This document shows, in pieces, positions 34,088 through 42,398 of a stretch of DNA of 64,000 bases. The notes under the pieces are model-generated. The model was not told the origin of the DNA and did not search any database. It saw only the letters and a list, made by a program, of their open reading frames with translations. The position numbers and the translations under genes are program-made. The DNA is from a virus: positions 1 through 64,000 of IMG/VR virus record IMGVR_UViG_3300005607_000001. The stretch is one strand, 5' to 3'. The first letter of the stretch is position 1. Each line of letters starts with the position of its first letter.

Positions 34088-35203
34088 TTAGGTGGTACTG
34101 CCTGCGATTTGAACGTTCGCAGCGCCGGCATAGGCGGTAGTGCCGGCCGGCAGGGTCAGACGCAGCCAAATCCCTTGTGCACCGGACGCATTAGGCGCAG
34201 CACCGTGCGGCAATGAACCCGGCGACTGAGGAATCGATACGGGCGACGGCTGAGTTACAAATGTAATCGACGTCGAATCGCCATTTGTGGGCAATGTTTG
34301 CCGATTGGTACTCGTACCCGTATCATTCAACACGTCGTTTAATCCGAGGTCCAACAACGCCCCCGAGGGCAACGACGGGCTGTCACTCGCAATCTGAATA
34401 TTCGCCCCGGTCAAATCCGTCGCGGTGTCGTTATTCACCGCGAAGACTTTTTCGTAAAACACCCTGTTACTTCCACCGGGTATATCCGCCTGCGCGGTCG
34501 CAAAACACCGTGTAATCGCCGTGACGGGGTTCGGGGAAATATCAAACAACATACCTTGAACGACGTTGTATGTCGTGGTGTTATCCGGCACGGTTCCCCA
34601 ATCCCGATTCACCGCGACAAAATCGGTGCCATAGCCGGTGTTGGCGATAATCATTCGGATTTGGCCTACACCGGTGCCGCCCGTACAGATAATGATCTGC
34701 CCAGGCGCGACGCTCGCCCCGTCACCGGATTGCAACTTTGCCAGCGGGGGAGTTGTCCCCGACGTGTTTGCACTGCCGGTTTGCATGGTATGCGCGGAAA
34801 TAACCGGCGTATGCCGATAAACCGCGACATCACCCGTCGCCGCAGTTCCGCCGGGATTGGTCAGCGGAAACGTACTTCCCGATGCGGTGTTGCCGTTGGT
34901 GATAATGGCGTATTCTAATCGCGCGATGGTGCCCAAGGTGCCGACGTTTGTGATGGGCGTCGTACCGTTAAGGGTCGCGACCGCGGAAGTGGTAAGTGCG
35001 CCCGAAACATTCCGCCCTGTGACCTGCAACTTCACTCCCGTATCGCTCGTCGCGGATGATACGGCGTCGATGGTATCGTTGGCCGATAGGTCATAGAACG
35101 CAACGCGCTTAGTGAAATCAACCGCGCCTCCGACCGTCACGCCATCGGCCTCGGGCATCTTTACACTTCCATACAACACAAGTTCATTAGGAGTAACAGA
35201 CAT
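34088..35203 (-). CDS. capsid-region structural protein, 371 aa
   Basis: Thr/Ala/Gly/Asp-rich, all-beta sequence (LVLYGSVKMPEADGVTVGGA at the start) as in decoration or head-fibre proteins of alphaproteobacterial phages. ATG 35203 preferred over the TTG directly before it. It follows the portal gene. No enzymatic motif seen. Confidence 0.75.
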   Translation of the reverse strand: MSVTPNELVLYGSVKMPEADGVTVGGAVDFTKRVAFYDLSANDTIDAVSSATSDTGVKLQVTGRNVSGALTTSAVATLNGTTPITNVGTLGTIARLEYAIITNGNTASGSTFPLTNPGGTAATGDVAVYRHTPVISAHTMQTGSANTSGTTPPLAKLQSGDGASVAPGQIIICTGGTGVGQIRMIIANTGYGTDFVAVNRDWGTVPDNTTTYNVVQGMLFDISPNPVTAITRCFATAQADIPGGSNRVFYEKVFAVNNDTATDLTGANIQIASDSPSLPSGALLDLGLNDVLNDTGTSTNRQTLPTNGDSTSITFVTQPSPVSIPQSPGSLPHGAAPNASGAQGIWLRLTLPAGTTAYAGAANVQIAGSTT

Positions 35204-35215
35204 CAAAAACCTCTG

Positions 35216-37633
35216 TCAATGAATAACATTTTCTTCCTTGCGCTTCTTTTTGCGACGTTTGGGAGGTTTGGTGACCGCTAAGGTCTGATCATACCACCCC
35301 AAACCCGTCGCCGCGCTAATCGTTGAGCCCTGGGTGAATGTTTTCTCAATCACCGTTCCAAACTTCTGTTTGCGCAGGGGTTTGTGTAATTTGCCGTGTT
35401 TTAACCACTGTTTGAATTCGTCCATAGACATTTCAATCACGGCCCGCATGCGCTCATGACCGTGACCGTCTAAATGCGTCGCGAGGTAATCGCGCTTAAC
35501 GGCTTTGAGTGACTTATAGCCAATGAAACACTTGTGCTCGTCAAACCCCTTATTTTTCCCGTGTTTGCCGACCTTATTTTGATCAATCACCCACACGGTT
35601 TGGGAATTAACGTCCTTGCCCAAATAGACGTCAATCGGGTCACCGTCGGCGTCGATGAAATTCCCGCGGATGTACCCGTAGGCGCAGGGCATTCGCACCT
35701 GCCATTTAATTCCCTTTTCGTCTTTTTCACCGCGTAAACTCCCCGGGGCGTTTTCGATCGAAATGTTTAGACCTTGGACCCAAATGTGCCCCTTGGGAAA
35801 GTTCCCGGCCTTGAGCTTTGCGTGCGAAAAGTCGTTCAAATGGCCCTTGGCGTCGTTGATTGCCCGTTCGTAGTCTTCGCGGGTGGCTTTAAAGATTAGG
35901 TCATCGAGCTTTTTGATCGGGGTGGCCTTTTCAGGCGGCGCACCGGTCAACGGCTTAGCCCCGCCCGACTGCGGATTGTTATTCCGCGGTGTTGTGTGCG
36001 AATTAATCGCCCCGTGGGGGTTCGCGTCACCTGTTTGCCCGTGTCCACCCATGACCGGCATAGCATTCCCGCTCGCCGCTTGTTCGAGTGGTATCACCGC
36101 ATTGCCGGTGTAGATCAATGGCACGTCGCCCATTGGGCCTAATGTTTCGAGCCCTAGTTCCTCGCGGACTTCATTTATGGGCCTAATGCCTTCCTTGACC
36201 TGAATGCTATGTATCGTCGCCTGTTTCTCTTGATCCGGGTCCGGCCGCGGGAGAAACACGAATTCAATATCATCGTATCCGAACTTTTCCTGAATAATCA
36301 CGTCCATGATGTCGTCTTTCCAGTACGACATCAGGGGATACAAACCCTCTTCCTCGGCCATTTGCTGGGCGTTTTGGGCCGTGGAGCGATTGGTTTGTTT
36401 AATAAACGGCGTCGGCGATACCGAATACGCATAACACGCCAAACGAATTAGCATCTCGTCGCGTTGCGACCACAAACTCTCGCCGCTGGAATTTTTGACG
36501 TCAAACGGCTTCATGTCCCCCGGAAGAAAGCGCACCTTGCTTTTAAGGTTCAAATTCCCGCTCAACAGCGCGTCGAAGTGCGCCTGAAACATTGCAATCT
36601 GCCGCGGGGTCCATTCTTTCGGCACCGTGACGATTAAATCCGGAATCGTCCCTTCGGCCCAGAAGTTTAATTGATAAATGGTCTTCCGTACGGCCTCGCT
36701 GGCTTCGATGTATATTTGTTCGGTGCCCGGGAAACCGAAAATGGGCAAATCCGTCCTTGGCCGCATCGGGACGTACATTATTTCCGATTCGTCCAAATCA
36801 ATCATCGGCAGACCTTTGATGATCTGCTGAAAGGCCGGTTGACGTTTGAGGTATGTGATTCCCTCGGGAGTGACTTCGATTACCGAATCCGGCCGGCGGC
36901 CCGCATCGTCGATAATCGGAAAAATCGTCGCGCCATCTAACACCTCCGCGTGCAACGGCCGGCCTTTACGATCGCGGGCGAAATAAATCGTCGGGGCGTC
37001 TAACACCAACAAATCATCGGTCAATTTGCGCGCCCACTGCGAATAGCTCAATTTGCCGTCGGGGCGTTTGAAAAACTTCCGCATGGCCTCGACGCCCGCG
37101 CTCGACATGCGGGGTTTGTCTTTTCGCTGAATCGTCCAGGGAATACGGAGTAATTGATCCTGTCGGGTGGCGATGATTGTCGCCAAAACGCCCCACGACG
37201 CCCGCATGCCACGGAGCATGGAGAATAATTCAATGCGCCCGGGGATGTAGTTGAGGTTGTAACCAACCGGGAAATCCCATTCGCGCGGTCGGGTGATGGT
37301 CGGTGGACCGTATGGCCAAATCGGTTCGAACGGCGACCACCAATTGCTCGCCATGTCGATATCATCAACCCACGGCTGCGGTTGTTCGCCACGCTCGTAG
37401 AAATATTTCGACTGTGTATTCGCGGGCGAGGGCATGCCCGGCGGGTTGTAAGGGTTGATGTTGTACGGGTTTGCGAAACTCGCCGTATTGCCCGGCGGAC
37501 CGGCCATACCGTAACCGGGATTGATAATTCCGGCATTAACTGGCGCACTCACTCCGCCCCTTGCAGGGGCCTTTTGGAGATACTTTTGCTGCCGATACCA
37601 TTCATCGAATGGCATGTCGAGTTTTCTAGCCAT
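35216..37633 (-). CDS. portal protein with C-terminal inorganic pyrophosphatase-like domain
   Basis: 805 aa. Residues about 90-520 are portal-like: SMLRGMRASWGVLATIIATR, LIRLACYAYSVSPTPFIKQT and TAQNAQQMAEEEGLYPL. The portal is the dodecamer through which DNA enters the head. Residues about 590-760 form a separate domain with KGHIWVQGLNISIENAPGSL, YGYIRGNF and DGDPIDVYLG; D663-G-D-P-I-D-V669 fits the family I pyrophosphatase signature. Similar domains occur fused to phage head and polyvalent proteins. Full catalytic competence is not established. The rest is Pro/Gly-rich linker. Transcribed toward protease and capsid. Confidence 0.88.
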   Translation of the reverse strand: MARKLDMPFDEWYRQQKYLQKAPARGGVSAPVNAGIINPGYGMAGPPGNTASFANPYNINPYNPPGMPSPANTQSKYFYERGEQPQPWVDDIDMASNWWSPFEPIWPYGPPTITRPREWDFPVGYNLNYIPGRIELFSMLRGMRASWGVLATIIATRQDQLLRIPWTIQRKDKPRMSSAGVEAMRKFFKRPDGKLSYSQWARKLTDDLLVLDAPTIYFARDRKGRPLHAEVLDGATIFPIIDDAGRRPDSVIEVTPEGITYLKRQPAFQQIIKGLPMIDLDESEIMYVPMRPRTDLPIFGFPGTEQIYIEASEAVRKTIYQLNFWAEGTIPDLIVTVPKEWTPRQIAMFQAHFDALLSGNLNLKSKVRFLPGDMKPFDVKNSSGESLWSQRDEMLIRLACYAYSVSPTPFIKQTNRSTAQNAQQMAEEEGLYPLMSYWKDDIMDVIIQEKFGYDDIEFVFLPRPDPDQEKQATIHSIQVKEGIRPINEVREELGLETLGPMGDVPLIYTGNAVIPLEQAASGNAMPVMGGHGQTGDANPHGAINSHTTPRNNNPQSGGAKPLTGAPPEKATPIKKLDDLIFKATREDYERAINDAKGHLNDFSHAKLKAGNFPKGHIWVQGLNISIENAPGSLRGEKDEKGIKWQVRMPCAYGYIRGNFIDADGDPIDVYLGKDVNSQTVWVIDQNKVGKHGKNKGFDEHKCFIGYKSLKAVKRDYLATHLDGHGHERMRAVIEMSMDEFKQWLKHGKLHKPLRKQKFGTVIEKTFTQGSTISAATGLGWYDQTLAVTKPPKRRKKKRKEENVIH

Positions 37634-37656
37634 GAATTAAAAATCCCCTAAAAATC

Positions 37657-37851
37657 TCACGCGCTCGATTCACGAAATTTTTTGCGCAATTTCTTCGGCG
37701 GTTGGTCGCATAAATGAACATCGGGCAGTGAATAGTGCGTTAGTTGCCCGGTTGAAAGTAAAACAATTGCTTGCGGTTGGCCCTTTGAATTCGGGCAGTA
37801 ACCGACAATGACGCCCAATTCGCCGGATGGCGTGGTGACCATTAGACGCAT
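37657..37851 (-). CDS. hypothetical protein, 64 aa
   Basis: Not recognised. A short beta-type domain (MVTTPSGELGVIVGYCPN, QAIVLLSTGQLTHYSLPDV) resembling small SH3-like folds, with a basic C-terminus (PPKKLRKKFRESSA). It precedes the portal gene. Confidence 0.7.
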   Translation of the reverse strand: MRLMVTTPSGELGVIVGYCPNSKGQPQAIVLLSTGQLTHYSLPDVHLCDQPPKKLRKKFRESSA

Positions 37852-37883
37852 ATTTAAGGGTTCCAGTGAGTGTTAAATGGTAA

Positions 37884-37911
37884 GTGTTGGGTGTTAAGCG
37901 TTGGGTGTTAG
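37884..37911 (-). repeat. heptameric linker repeat, copy 1
   Basis: On the transcribed (minus) sense the linker reads as repeats of AACRCYY (AACACCC, AACGCTT). It lies between the 37908-38243 gene and the 37657-37851 gene. See the finding on heptameric linkers for the other copies. Confidence 0.65.
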
Positions 37912-38243
37912 TTCCCGACGTAACCTTGCGCGTTGCAAAATACGGCGTTGATGGCCGCCGAAGAGGTCATTGTGAGACCGGTGTTGAGTGGCAGCCTTAG
38001 ACCCGCATCCGGATGGAAGTTCATGTTCTGACTTGCACCGGCGCCGGGTGGTAGAACGATCACGGAATTATTCAGATCGTTGAACGTGAGCGTGATCGCC
38101 GTTGTGCCGGCATCAGTGCGACCGCATTGAAGGCTAGTGATAACCAATCGACGGTTAGTGTCCGGGTATGCGGGAATAATCGTCACCGCCGTTGTGCCGG
38201 TTGTAGTCGCCGAACCGGCGACAGGTGGAAAATAATGCGTCAT
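37908..38243 (-). CDS. hypothetical virion-type protein, 111 aa
   Basis: Small beta-rich protein from ATG 38243: MTHYFPPVAGSATTTGTTAV, LVITSLQCGRTDAGTTAITL, then a Ser/Ala end. Composition and size are like small head decoration proteins. The start is preceded by a GAGAAA. Confidence 0.65.
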   Translation of the reverse strand: MTHYFPPVAGSATTTGTTAVTIIPAYPDTNRRLVITSLQCGRTDAGTTAITLTFNDLNNSVIVLPPGAGASQNMNFHPDAGLRLPLNTGLTMTSSAAINAVFCNAQGYVGN

Positions 38244-38272
38244 GTATTTCTCACTGTAATTCGCGCAATGAA

Positions 38273-38300
38273 AAAGGGGGTTCACAAGTGAACCCCCTTT
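38273..38300 (-). terminator. rho-independent terminator
   Basis: 13-bp stem (38273-38285 and 38288-38300) followed on the minus strand by TTTTTC. It ends transcripts coming from the 38336-38530 gene and separates the integrase side from the structural genes. On the plus strand the tail is only TTTCC, so it is mainly directional. Confidence 0.8.
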
Positions 38301-38335
38301 CCGTTGTGTGTTGACGGAGGTAAAAGGTGCGCGGG

Positions 38336-38530
38336 TTAACGTTTGGGGCGCTTTTTAAGGCGCTTTAGTGCGTTTCTGACCGCCGCTTCCGTTGCCCAGC
38401 GCGGGGAGTGATAGAGTAGTGCCAATAAACTCCCCGCGACGGAATTATCGACGTCGGCCCCGTGAAAAGACTCGGGGCCGTATTCTTTGTATATTTCTAG
38501 GGCCTTGGAGATTAGGAAGTCGTCGGACAT
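38336..38530 (-). CDS. hypothetical protein, 64 aa
   Basis: ATG 38530 with AAGGGA 9 bp upstream. Helical protein (MSDDFLISKALEIYKEYGPE), basic C-terminus (ALKRLKKRPKR). It is followed by a terminator and lies just outside the attP-like repeats, so it may be a regulatory or accessory protein of the integration module. Confidence 0.65.
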   Translation of the reverse strand: MSDDFLISKALEIYKEYGPESFHGADVDNSVAGSLLALLYHSPRWATEAAVRNALKRLKKRPKR

Positions 38531-38615
38531 TGAATAAGGTTCCCTTGTGGTAGGGGAGGGTAGGGTCCCCCAAGGGAAGTGTAGGGTAGGGTGGTGAGAG
38601 TGCAAGGAAAAAGAG
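38531..38615. other. short non-coding stretch outside the attP-like repeats
   Basis: Between the gene at 38336-38530 and the first attP-like repeat lies GGTAGGGGAGGGTAGGG, a G-run that could form a quadruplex on the plus strand. No gene seen. Confidence 0.4.
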
Positions 38616-38800
38616 GGTTAGTCACTGGCCCGCGGAGGGCCTTGAGTGACGGTGCGCCTCGGTGCCGGGTTAGTCACCGTAAGTGCTTGAAATCGCTCAG
38701 TTATTCCACTCCCCTTGGGGATACCACGGGCGGCCAAAACGCGGTGTATTTCAAGCACTTAGACCCCGGTTAGTCACTCCGTGATCGGCGGTTAGTCACT
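38616..38800. repeat. candidate attP: four direct repeats around an inverted repeat
   Basis: GGTTAGTCAC occurs at 38616-38625, 38668-38677, 38768-38777 and 38790-38799, all in the same direction. Between copies two and three lies a perfect 14-bp inverted repeat (38680-38693 and 38748-38761). Two direct copies on each side of a central inverted repeat, directly at the integrase 3' end, is the layout of arm-type sites flanking a core in phage attP. Inference from pattern. Confidence 0.65.
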
Positions 38801-39863
38801 TCCGCGTTCTCGGCCCGTTTCCCTTCCCCTTTAACCTTTCGACCCTGATTTGTTTCTCGATTGCACTTTCCGCCAATTGTATCTGATCCGCGGCGTCTAT
38901 GTAGGGTTGCAATTCCATTAGTGATCGATGGCCACTGATCGCTTGAAGTTCTTTTGACGTGCAACCTAATTCCGCCAAGCGGCGCAATTGGGCCTTTCGT
39001 AGCCCGTGCGCCGAACATTTCACCAACCCCGCGTCGTTGCACCATTTTCGAAACAGGTTTCCGAAACCGGCCGCCGAGAACGGTTTGCCGTAATCGGTGA
39101 CTAAAAACGTCAAATGAAGTGATTTGTGCGCGTTTAAGATCGCGCGCAATTCCGGGTGAATGGGGATCATTAGCACCCGGTCGGTTTTGTCCATTTTCGT
39201 TTTCTGTTGGCGAATTACGATCTTGTCGCCTTGAATGTGTTGTGGGCCGAGTTTGATTACATCGCTGCGCCGTTGGGCGGTATAGAGCATTAAACCCATC
39301 GCCAAGCGGGCCTTGGTGCCGATTGGATATTTGGCCTCGAAGCGCGCGATTTCGCTTTCCGTCCAGGTATGAATGTGCCCGGCAGTGACCTTCGGGGGTT
39401 TAATTCCCTGCGTCGGGTCGGATTTTATCACATTTGTATTCACCGCGAAGGTCATCAACCCGCGGAGGGTTTTGAGATAATTCTTCGCCGCGAAGGGTTT
39501 TTGACTCGCGATGATTTCTGTTACGTGTCGGGGTTCCATGAGGAATAATCTCTTGGAACCGTGTTTCGCCACGAATCTTTTCAACACCGCCCGACGCATT
39601 TTCTGCGTCGAAGGTGAGAGGTGTTTGAATGATTCGGATGCGAGGTAATCACTCACCACCCGCTCGACGGTGCCGGGTGAGGGTGGTTGATGATCACTGT
39701 GCGTTGTAGCTTGCGCAATAATGCGCGTGTAGTTCTCTAAAAACTCTTGTGTCCCGGGTTCGCCTTTGATCTCCACCCGGGGATAATTTTTGCGGCGGAA
39801 ATATCTGCGAATCTTTCCGTGCCGGTCGCGGTATTCGTTGATGTACGGCAGTTTGGTGATCAT
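38796..39863 (-). CDS. int: tyrosine recombinase (integrase)
   Basis: 355 aa. N-terminal SAM-like domain (residues 60-150) and catalytic domain with Arg199 in QRRSD, Lys221 or a near neighbour, His286 and Arg289 in SAHGLRK, His312 in GHRS and Tyr321 in QPYIDAADQ. All key residues are present, so it should be active and the phage can lysogenise. It is preceded by an excisionase-like gene and its 3' end overlaps the last attP-like repeat. Confidence 0.95.
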   Translation of the reverse strand: MITKLPYINEYRDRHGKIRRYFRRKNYPRVEIKGEPGTQEFLENYTRIIAQATTHSDHQPPSPGTVERVVSDYLASESFKHLSPSTQKMRRAVLKRFVAKHGSKRLFLMEPRHVTEIIASQKPFAAKNYLKTLRGLMTFAVNTNVIKSDPTQGIKPPKVTAGHIHTWTESEIARFEAKYPIGTKARLAMGLMLYTAQRRSDVIKLGPQHIQGDKIVIRQQKTKMDKTDRVLMIPIHPELRAILNAHKSLHLTFLVTDYGKPFSAAGFGNLFRKWCNDAGLVKCSAHGLRKAQLRRLAELGCTSKELQAISGHRSLMELQPYIDAADQIQLAESAIEKQIRVERLKGKGNGPRTRK

Positions 39864-39865
39864 GG

Positions 39866-39906
39866 GGTGTTAAGGCTCGAGGTCCATGTTAGGGTTCGAG
39901 GTCCAC
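39866..39906 (-). repeat. tandem duplication at the excisionase 3' end
   Basis: On the minus strand the last codons and stop of the excisionase gene (TGGACCTCGAACCCTAACA) are followed directly by a near copy (TGGACCTCGAGCCTTAACA). The second copy lies between the stop and the integrase start and is not translated in frame. Confidence 0.6.
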
Positions 39907-40116
39907 ATCCCATTCATTATCACACATTTTCTCGTTAATGTCAAGCCCGTCGAGGAATGAATCTAAACGTCTTACGTCCCACAATTTCCTTCGGCCGAAT
40001 TTATACGGTGGAATCTTCTCGCCGATGTGTTTCAGGAAATGATTCACACTCATTCCGCAGTATTTCGCCGCGTCACGGCGGTTTAACAACCGGGGGTGAT
40101 GGGTGCTATCAATCAC
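39889..40116 (-). CDS. excisionase / AlpA-like HTH protein
   Basis: 75 aa with a winged helix: LNRRDAAKYCGMSVNHFLKH and KIPPYKFGRRKLWDVRRLDS, as in MerR/AlpA-type Xis proteins. It begins with GTG at 40116. Such proteins bend attachment DNA and direct the integrase toward excision. Located immediately upstream of int in the same direction. Confidence 0.82.
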   Translation of the reverse strand: MIDSTHHPRLLNRRDAAKYCGMSVNHFLKHIGEKIPPYKFGRRKLWDVRRLDSFLDGLDINEKMCDNEWDVDLEP

Positions 40117-40120
40117 TTCG

Positions 40121-41566
40121 TCACCCTAAACATTCCACGTGCCACACCCGTTCCCCGTCCCTGATGACCGTCGAGGAATTAATCTCCTTTTCGCACTTGA
40201 AACACGTTACCGCTTGGGCTTCGTATTGTTTCAGGGTCGAGAGGTATAATTCCGTCAGTTCGTTGTCCGGGAAGTTTAGTTCTTGGGTTAGGGTTTTCTG
40301 TTTGGCCTGGGTGGAATAGTATTCGATGAGGTTTGTTCCGGGTTGAGTTTCGGCCCATTTGTGCCGGGCGAGTGCCAAGGCGCACACGCAGTCATCGTGT
40401 TCCCCTTGCGGGGCTGTGTACCTTACACCCGTGCGCGTGTATTCGTATTCATACGATTCCAATTCCAGTTTCAACACGCCGTTCGGAAATCTGATTTCGT
40501 GCGATTGAATTGAAACCGCCAAGCCTTCCATCAAGCGCTGCTTTGATACCTGGGAGAACAGAAACCCGTGAATATTCCCGTGGCCGACCTGTAACTCTTC
40601 CAACACCGGATCACCGACGCCGGTCGAATCAACCAACGCCGGGCAATCCTCGCCGATGATATTCCACACGCGATTAATCGACTCCCGCCACGGAACCCGT
40701 TGCCAGCGATGAAACCTGCAAACTTGCCCGTGTTTGTCCAAACCGATTACTACGAAGAAATCTTGTTTCTTCGCGAGGTCGATGCCGAAGGCGACGGGAG
40801 GATAAGGACTCAAACCCTCAACCGTGCATGCTTCGATGTGTTGTAGCCCGAATGGATTCCCTCCATCGTCGGCCGGTTCGGCCATGTACAACTCGCGGAA
40901 TACGTTTTCCGGCAGTTGCTTCCGGGCGTCTTCCATTTCCTCTTGCGTCACCACCCCGGCTTCGATCGCATCGAGCACGGTGATTTTCGCGTAATTCATG
41001 TTCGACGTTTCATCCCCTTGCTCTTTTTCCGCGGCGCGAGCAAGGCGATAGAACCAATTTTTGCGGCCTTTGACGTTGCCGATGATGTTAATCGGCCCGT
41101 GGGTCGCGGTGAGTGTCGATCGCACCGCGTACCATGATTCTTCCTTCACACGCGACGCCTCGTCGATAACCGCCGCGTAAACGTCTTCACCGTACAATGA
41201 ATCCGGTTTATCCCCGGACTTGAACCAAATCGTCACGCCGTTCATGAGTTGAATCTTTGGTTCCGGAGATTCTTTAGCGGTGAATGTACCGGTGGTGAGA
41301 CCGCGTTTAATTCGCCGGAAGGCGATTTCGGATTGGCCGGAAATGGGCGCGATCCACCAAACGTTATCACCCGGTGAACGTTGCAGGGCCTGTTCAATGA
41401 TCCATGCGATTGCCGCGACGGTCTTGCCCGCTTTCGTAGAGGCCTCGGTCAGGCCATACCTTTTTCCGTGAAAGAATGCCTGTTGTTGTTTCGGATAGAG
41501 ATATGGTCGGGTGTAGGAGACAGTTTGGGTCGAGGAATCGAGGTTTATGGGGTTCGGGGAGGGCAT
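40121..41566 (-). CDS. terL: terminase large subunit
   Basis: 481 aa packaging motor. Walker A ASTKAGKT (42-49), Walker B YAAVIDEA with Asp135-Glu136, and a C-terminal RNase H-like nuclease starting at GIDLAKKQDFFVVIGLD. The last 30 residues carry a CFKCEK...HVEC pattern, a zinc-finger like tail not common in TerL. The gene precedes the excisionase and integrase, which is unusual because the portal usually follows TerL. Confidence 0.93.
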   Translation of the reverse strand: MPSPNPINLDSSTQTVSYTRPYLYPKQQQAFFHGKRYGLTEASTKAGKTVAAIAWIIEQALQRSPGDNVWWIAPISGQSEIAFRRIKRGLTTGTFTAKESPEPKIQLMNGVTIWFKSGDKPDSLYGEDVYAAVIDEASRVKEESWYAVRSTLTATHGPINIIGNVKGRKNWFYRLARAAEKEQGDETSNMNYAKITVLDAIEAGVVTQEEMEDARKQLPENVFRELYMAEPADDGGNPFGLQHIEACTVEGLSPYPPVAFGIDLAKKQDFFVVIGLDKHGQVCRFHRWQRVPWRESINRVWNIIGEDCPALVDSTGVGDPVLEELQVGHGNIHGFLFSQVSKQRLMEGLAVSIQSHEIRFPNGVLKLELESYEYEYTRTGVRYTAPQGEHDDCVCALALARHKWAETQPGTNLIEYYSTQAKQKTLTQELNFPDNELTELYLSTLKQYEAQAVTCFKCEKEINSSTVIRDGERVWHVECLG

Positions 41567-41571
41567 GGTGA

Positions 41572-41601
41572 AGCGTTGAGCGTTGAGCGTTGAGCGTTAT
41601 T
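41572..41601 (-). repeat. heptameric linker repeat, copy 2
   Basis: Tandem GCGTTGA on the plus strand, or AACGCTC in the transcribed sense, between the 41597-41809 gene and terL. Confidence 0.65.
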
Positions 41602-41809
41602 TGGCCTGGTAGTTTACGCGGCCGGTGAAGATCAAGGGCGGGATAATTCGTCGGCGATGACGCTTCACGGGCTCGAATGCGTGAAAGGTTTTCAGGTCTT
41701 GAGACCATAAAAAATGCGGCCACCAACCCCAATCGGATTTGCGGCAGATGATATACCCGCCGTGTTTCGCGGTTTGGGTTAGAGCCCAGAATAAACAGTT
41801 CGTGCGCAT
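41597..41809 (-). CDS. hypothetical protein, 70 aa
   Basis: Not recognised. Contains WALTQTAKHGGYIICRKSDW and WWPHFLWSQDLKTFHAFEP, a Trp-rich sequence that is common in small proteins next to terminase genes in proteobacterial phages; the end is basic. Read from the ATG at 41809. Confidence 0.65.
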   Translation of the reverse strand: MRTNCLFWALTQTAKHGGYIICRKSDWGWWPHFLWSQDLKTFHAFEPVKRHRRRIIPPLIFTGRVNYQAK

Positions 41810-41870
41810 GGTGAACGCAAGAATAGGGGTAAAGGGTTTAAATCGGGTTAAAACCCGTGTGAGAAATATG

Positions 41871-41899
41871 TTGTGCCCGTGCGCGGGGTGTGGTATGGT
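41871..41899 (+). promoter_or_regulatory. candidate promoter for the plus-strand insert
   Basis: TTGTGC (41871-41876), 17 bp, TATGGT (41894-41899) with an upstream TG extension (TGG before TATGGT). It points at the gene starting at 41940, which lies inside a block of minus-strand genes and needs its own promoter. Confidence 0.6.
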
Positions 41900-41939
41900 G
41901 TTGTGCCGGTGAGGTCCGGCGTTAAGGAGATGTTAACCG

Positions 41940-42398
41940 ATGGAAATCACTTCCATTCTCGACGCCCGCGTGTCGGGAATAGTCTTCAACACCATTCACC
42001 CCGACCCGTTACCACCCACCACCCGGGCGATGATTCAAGATTTGCTTCAACACCGCAATCATTGCCCGGATACCGAAGTCCCTCTAATCGACGAACAAAT
42101 TCTCACCCTGATCAAGAACAATGTCACTCGGATTAAAAGGCAGCAATTCGGTTGGGGGCCGGGTGATGTACCATATACCGAACAAGATATTAAGAATATG
42201 AACTCCCAGTTCCAAGAAATCCTCGATTCTCTAAAAGATATTTGCGATGAATTAACTGAAAATCAATGGATCGAGTTATTTCTCGCAATTGAGCATGAGG
42301 TCACTGGGAATTATGATCGAGAGTTAGGTTACGCCCCCGGCGATTGTATTCCCATCGAGTGGCAAAGGGTTATTTCGCGCCTTCGGAAGGGGAAGTGA
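41940..42398 (+). CDS. hypothetical protein, 152 aa
   Basis: Not recognised. AAGGAG is 10 bp before the ATG. Mostly helical and acidic (NSQFQEILDSLKDICDELTE, WIELFLAIEHEV). It is the first of two plus-strand genes inserted among minus-strand terminase genes, with a promoter of its own; a moron-like accessory unit is plausible. Confidence 0.75.
   Translation: MEITSILDARVSGIVFNTIHPDPLPPTTRAMIQDLLQHRNHCPDTEVPLIDEQILTLIKNNVTRIKRQQFGWGPGDVPYTEQDIKNMNSQFQEILDSLKDICDELTENQWIELFLAIEHEVTGNYDRELGYAPGDCIPIEWQRVISRLRKGK

Noticed and set aside
38531-38605. Longer start (38605) for the 64-aa protein
   Set aside because: His/Pro-rich extension without SD; ATG 38530 has AAGGGA at a suitable distance.
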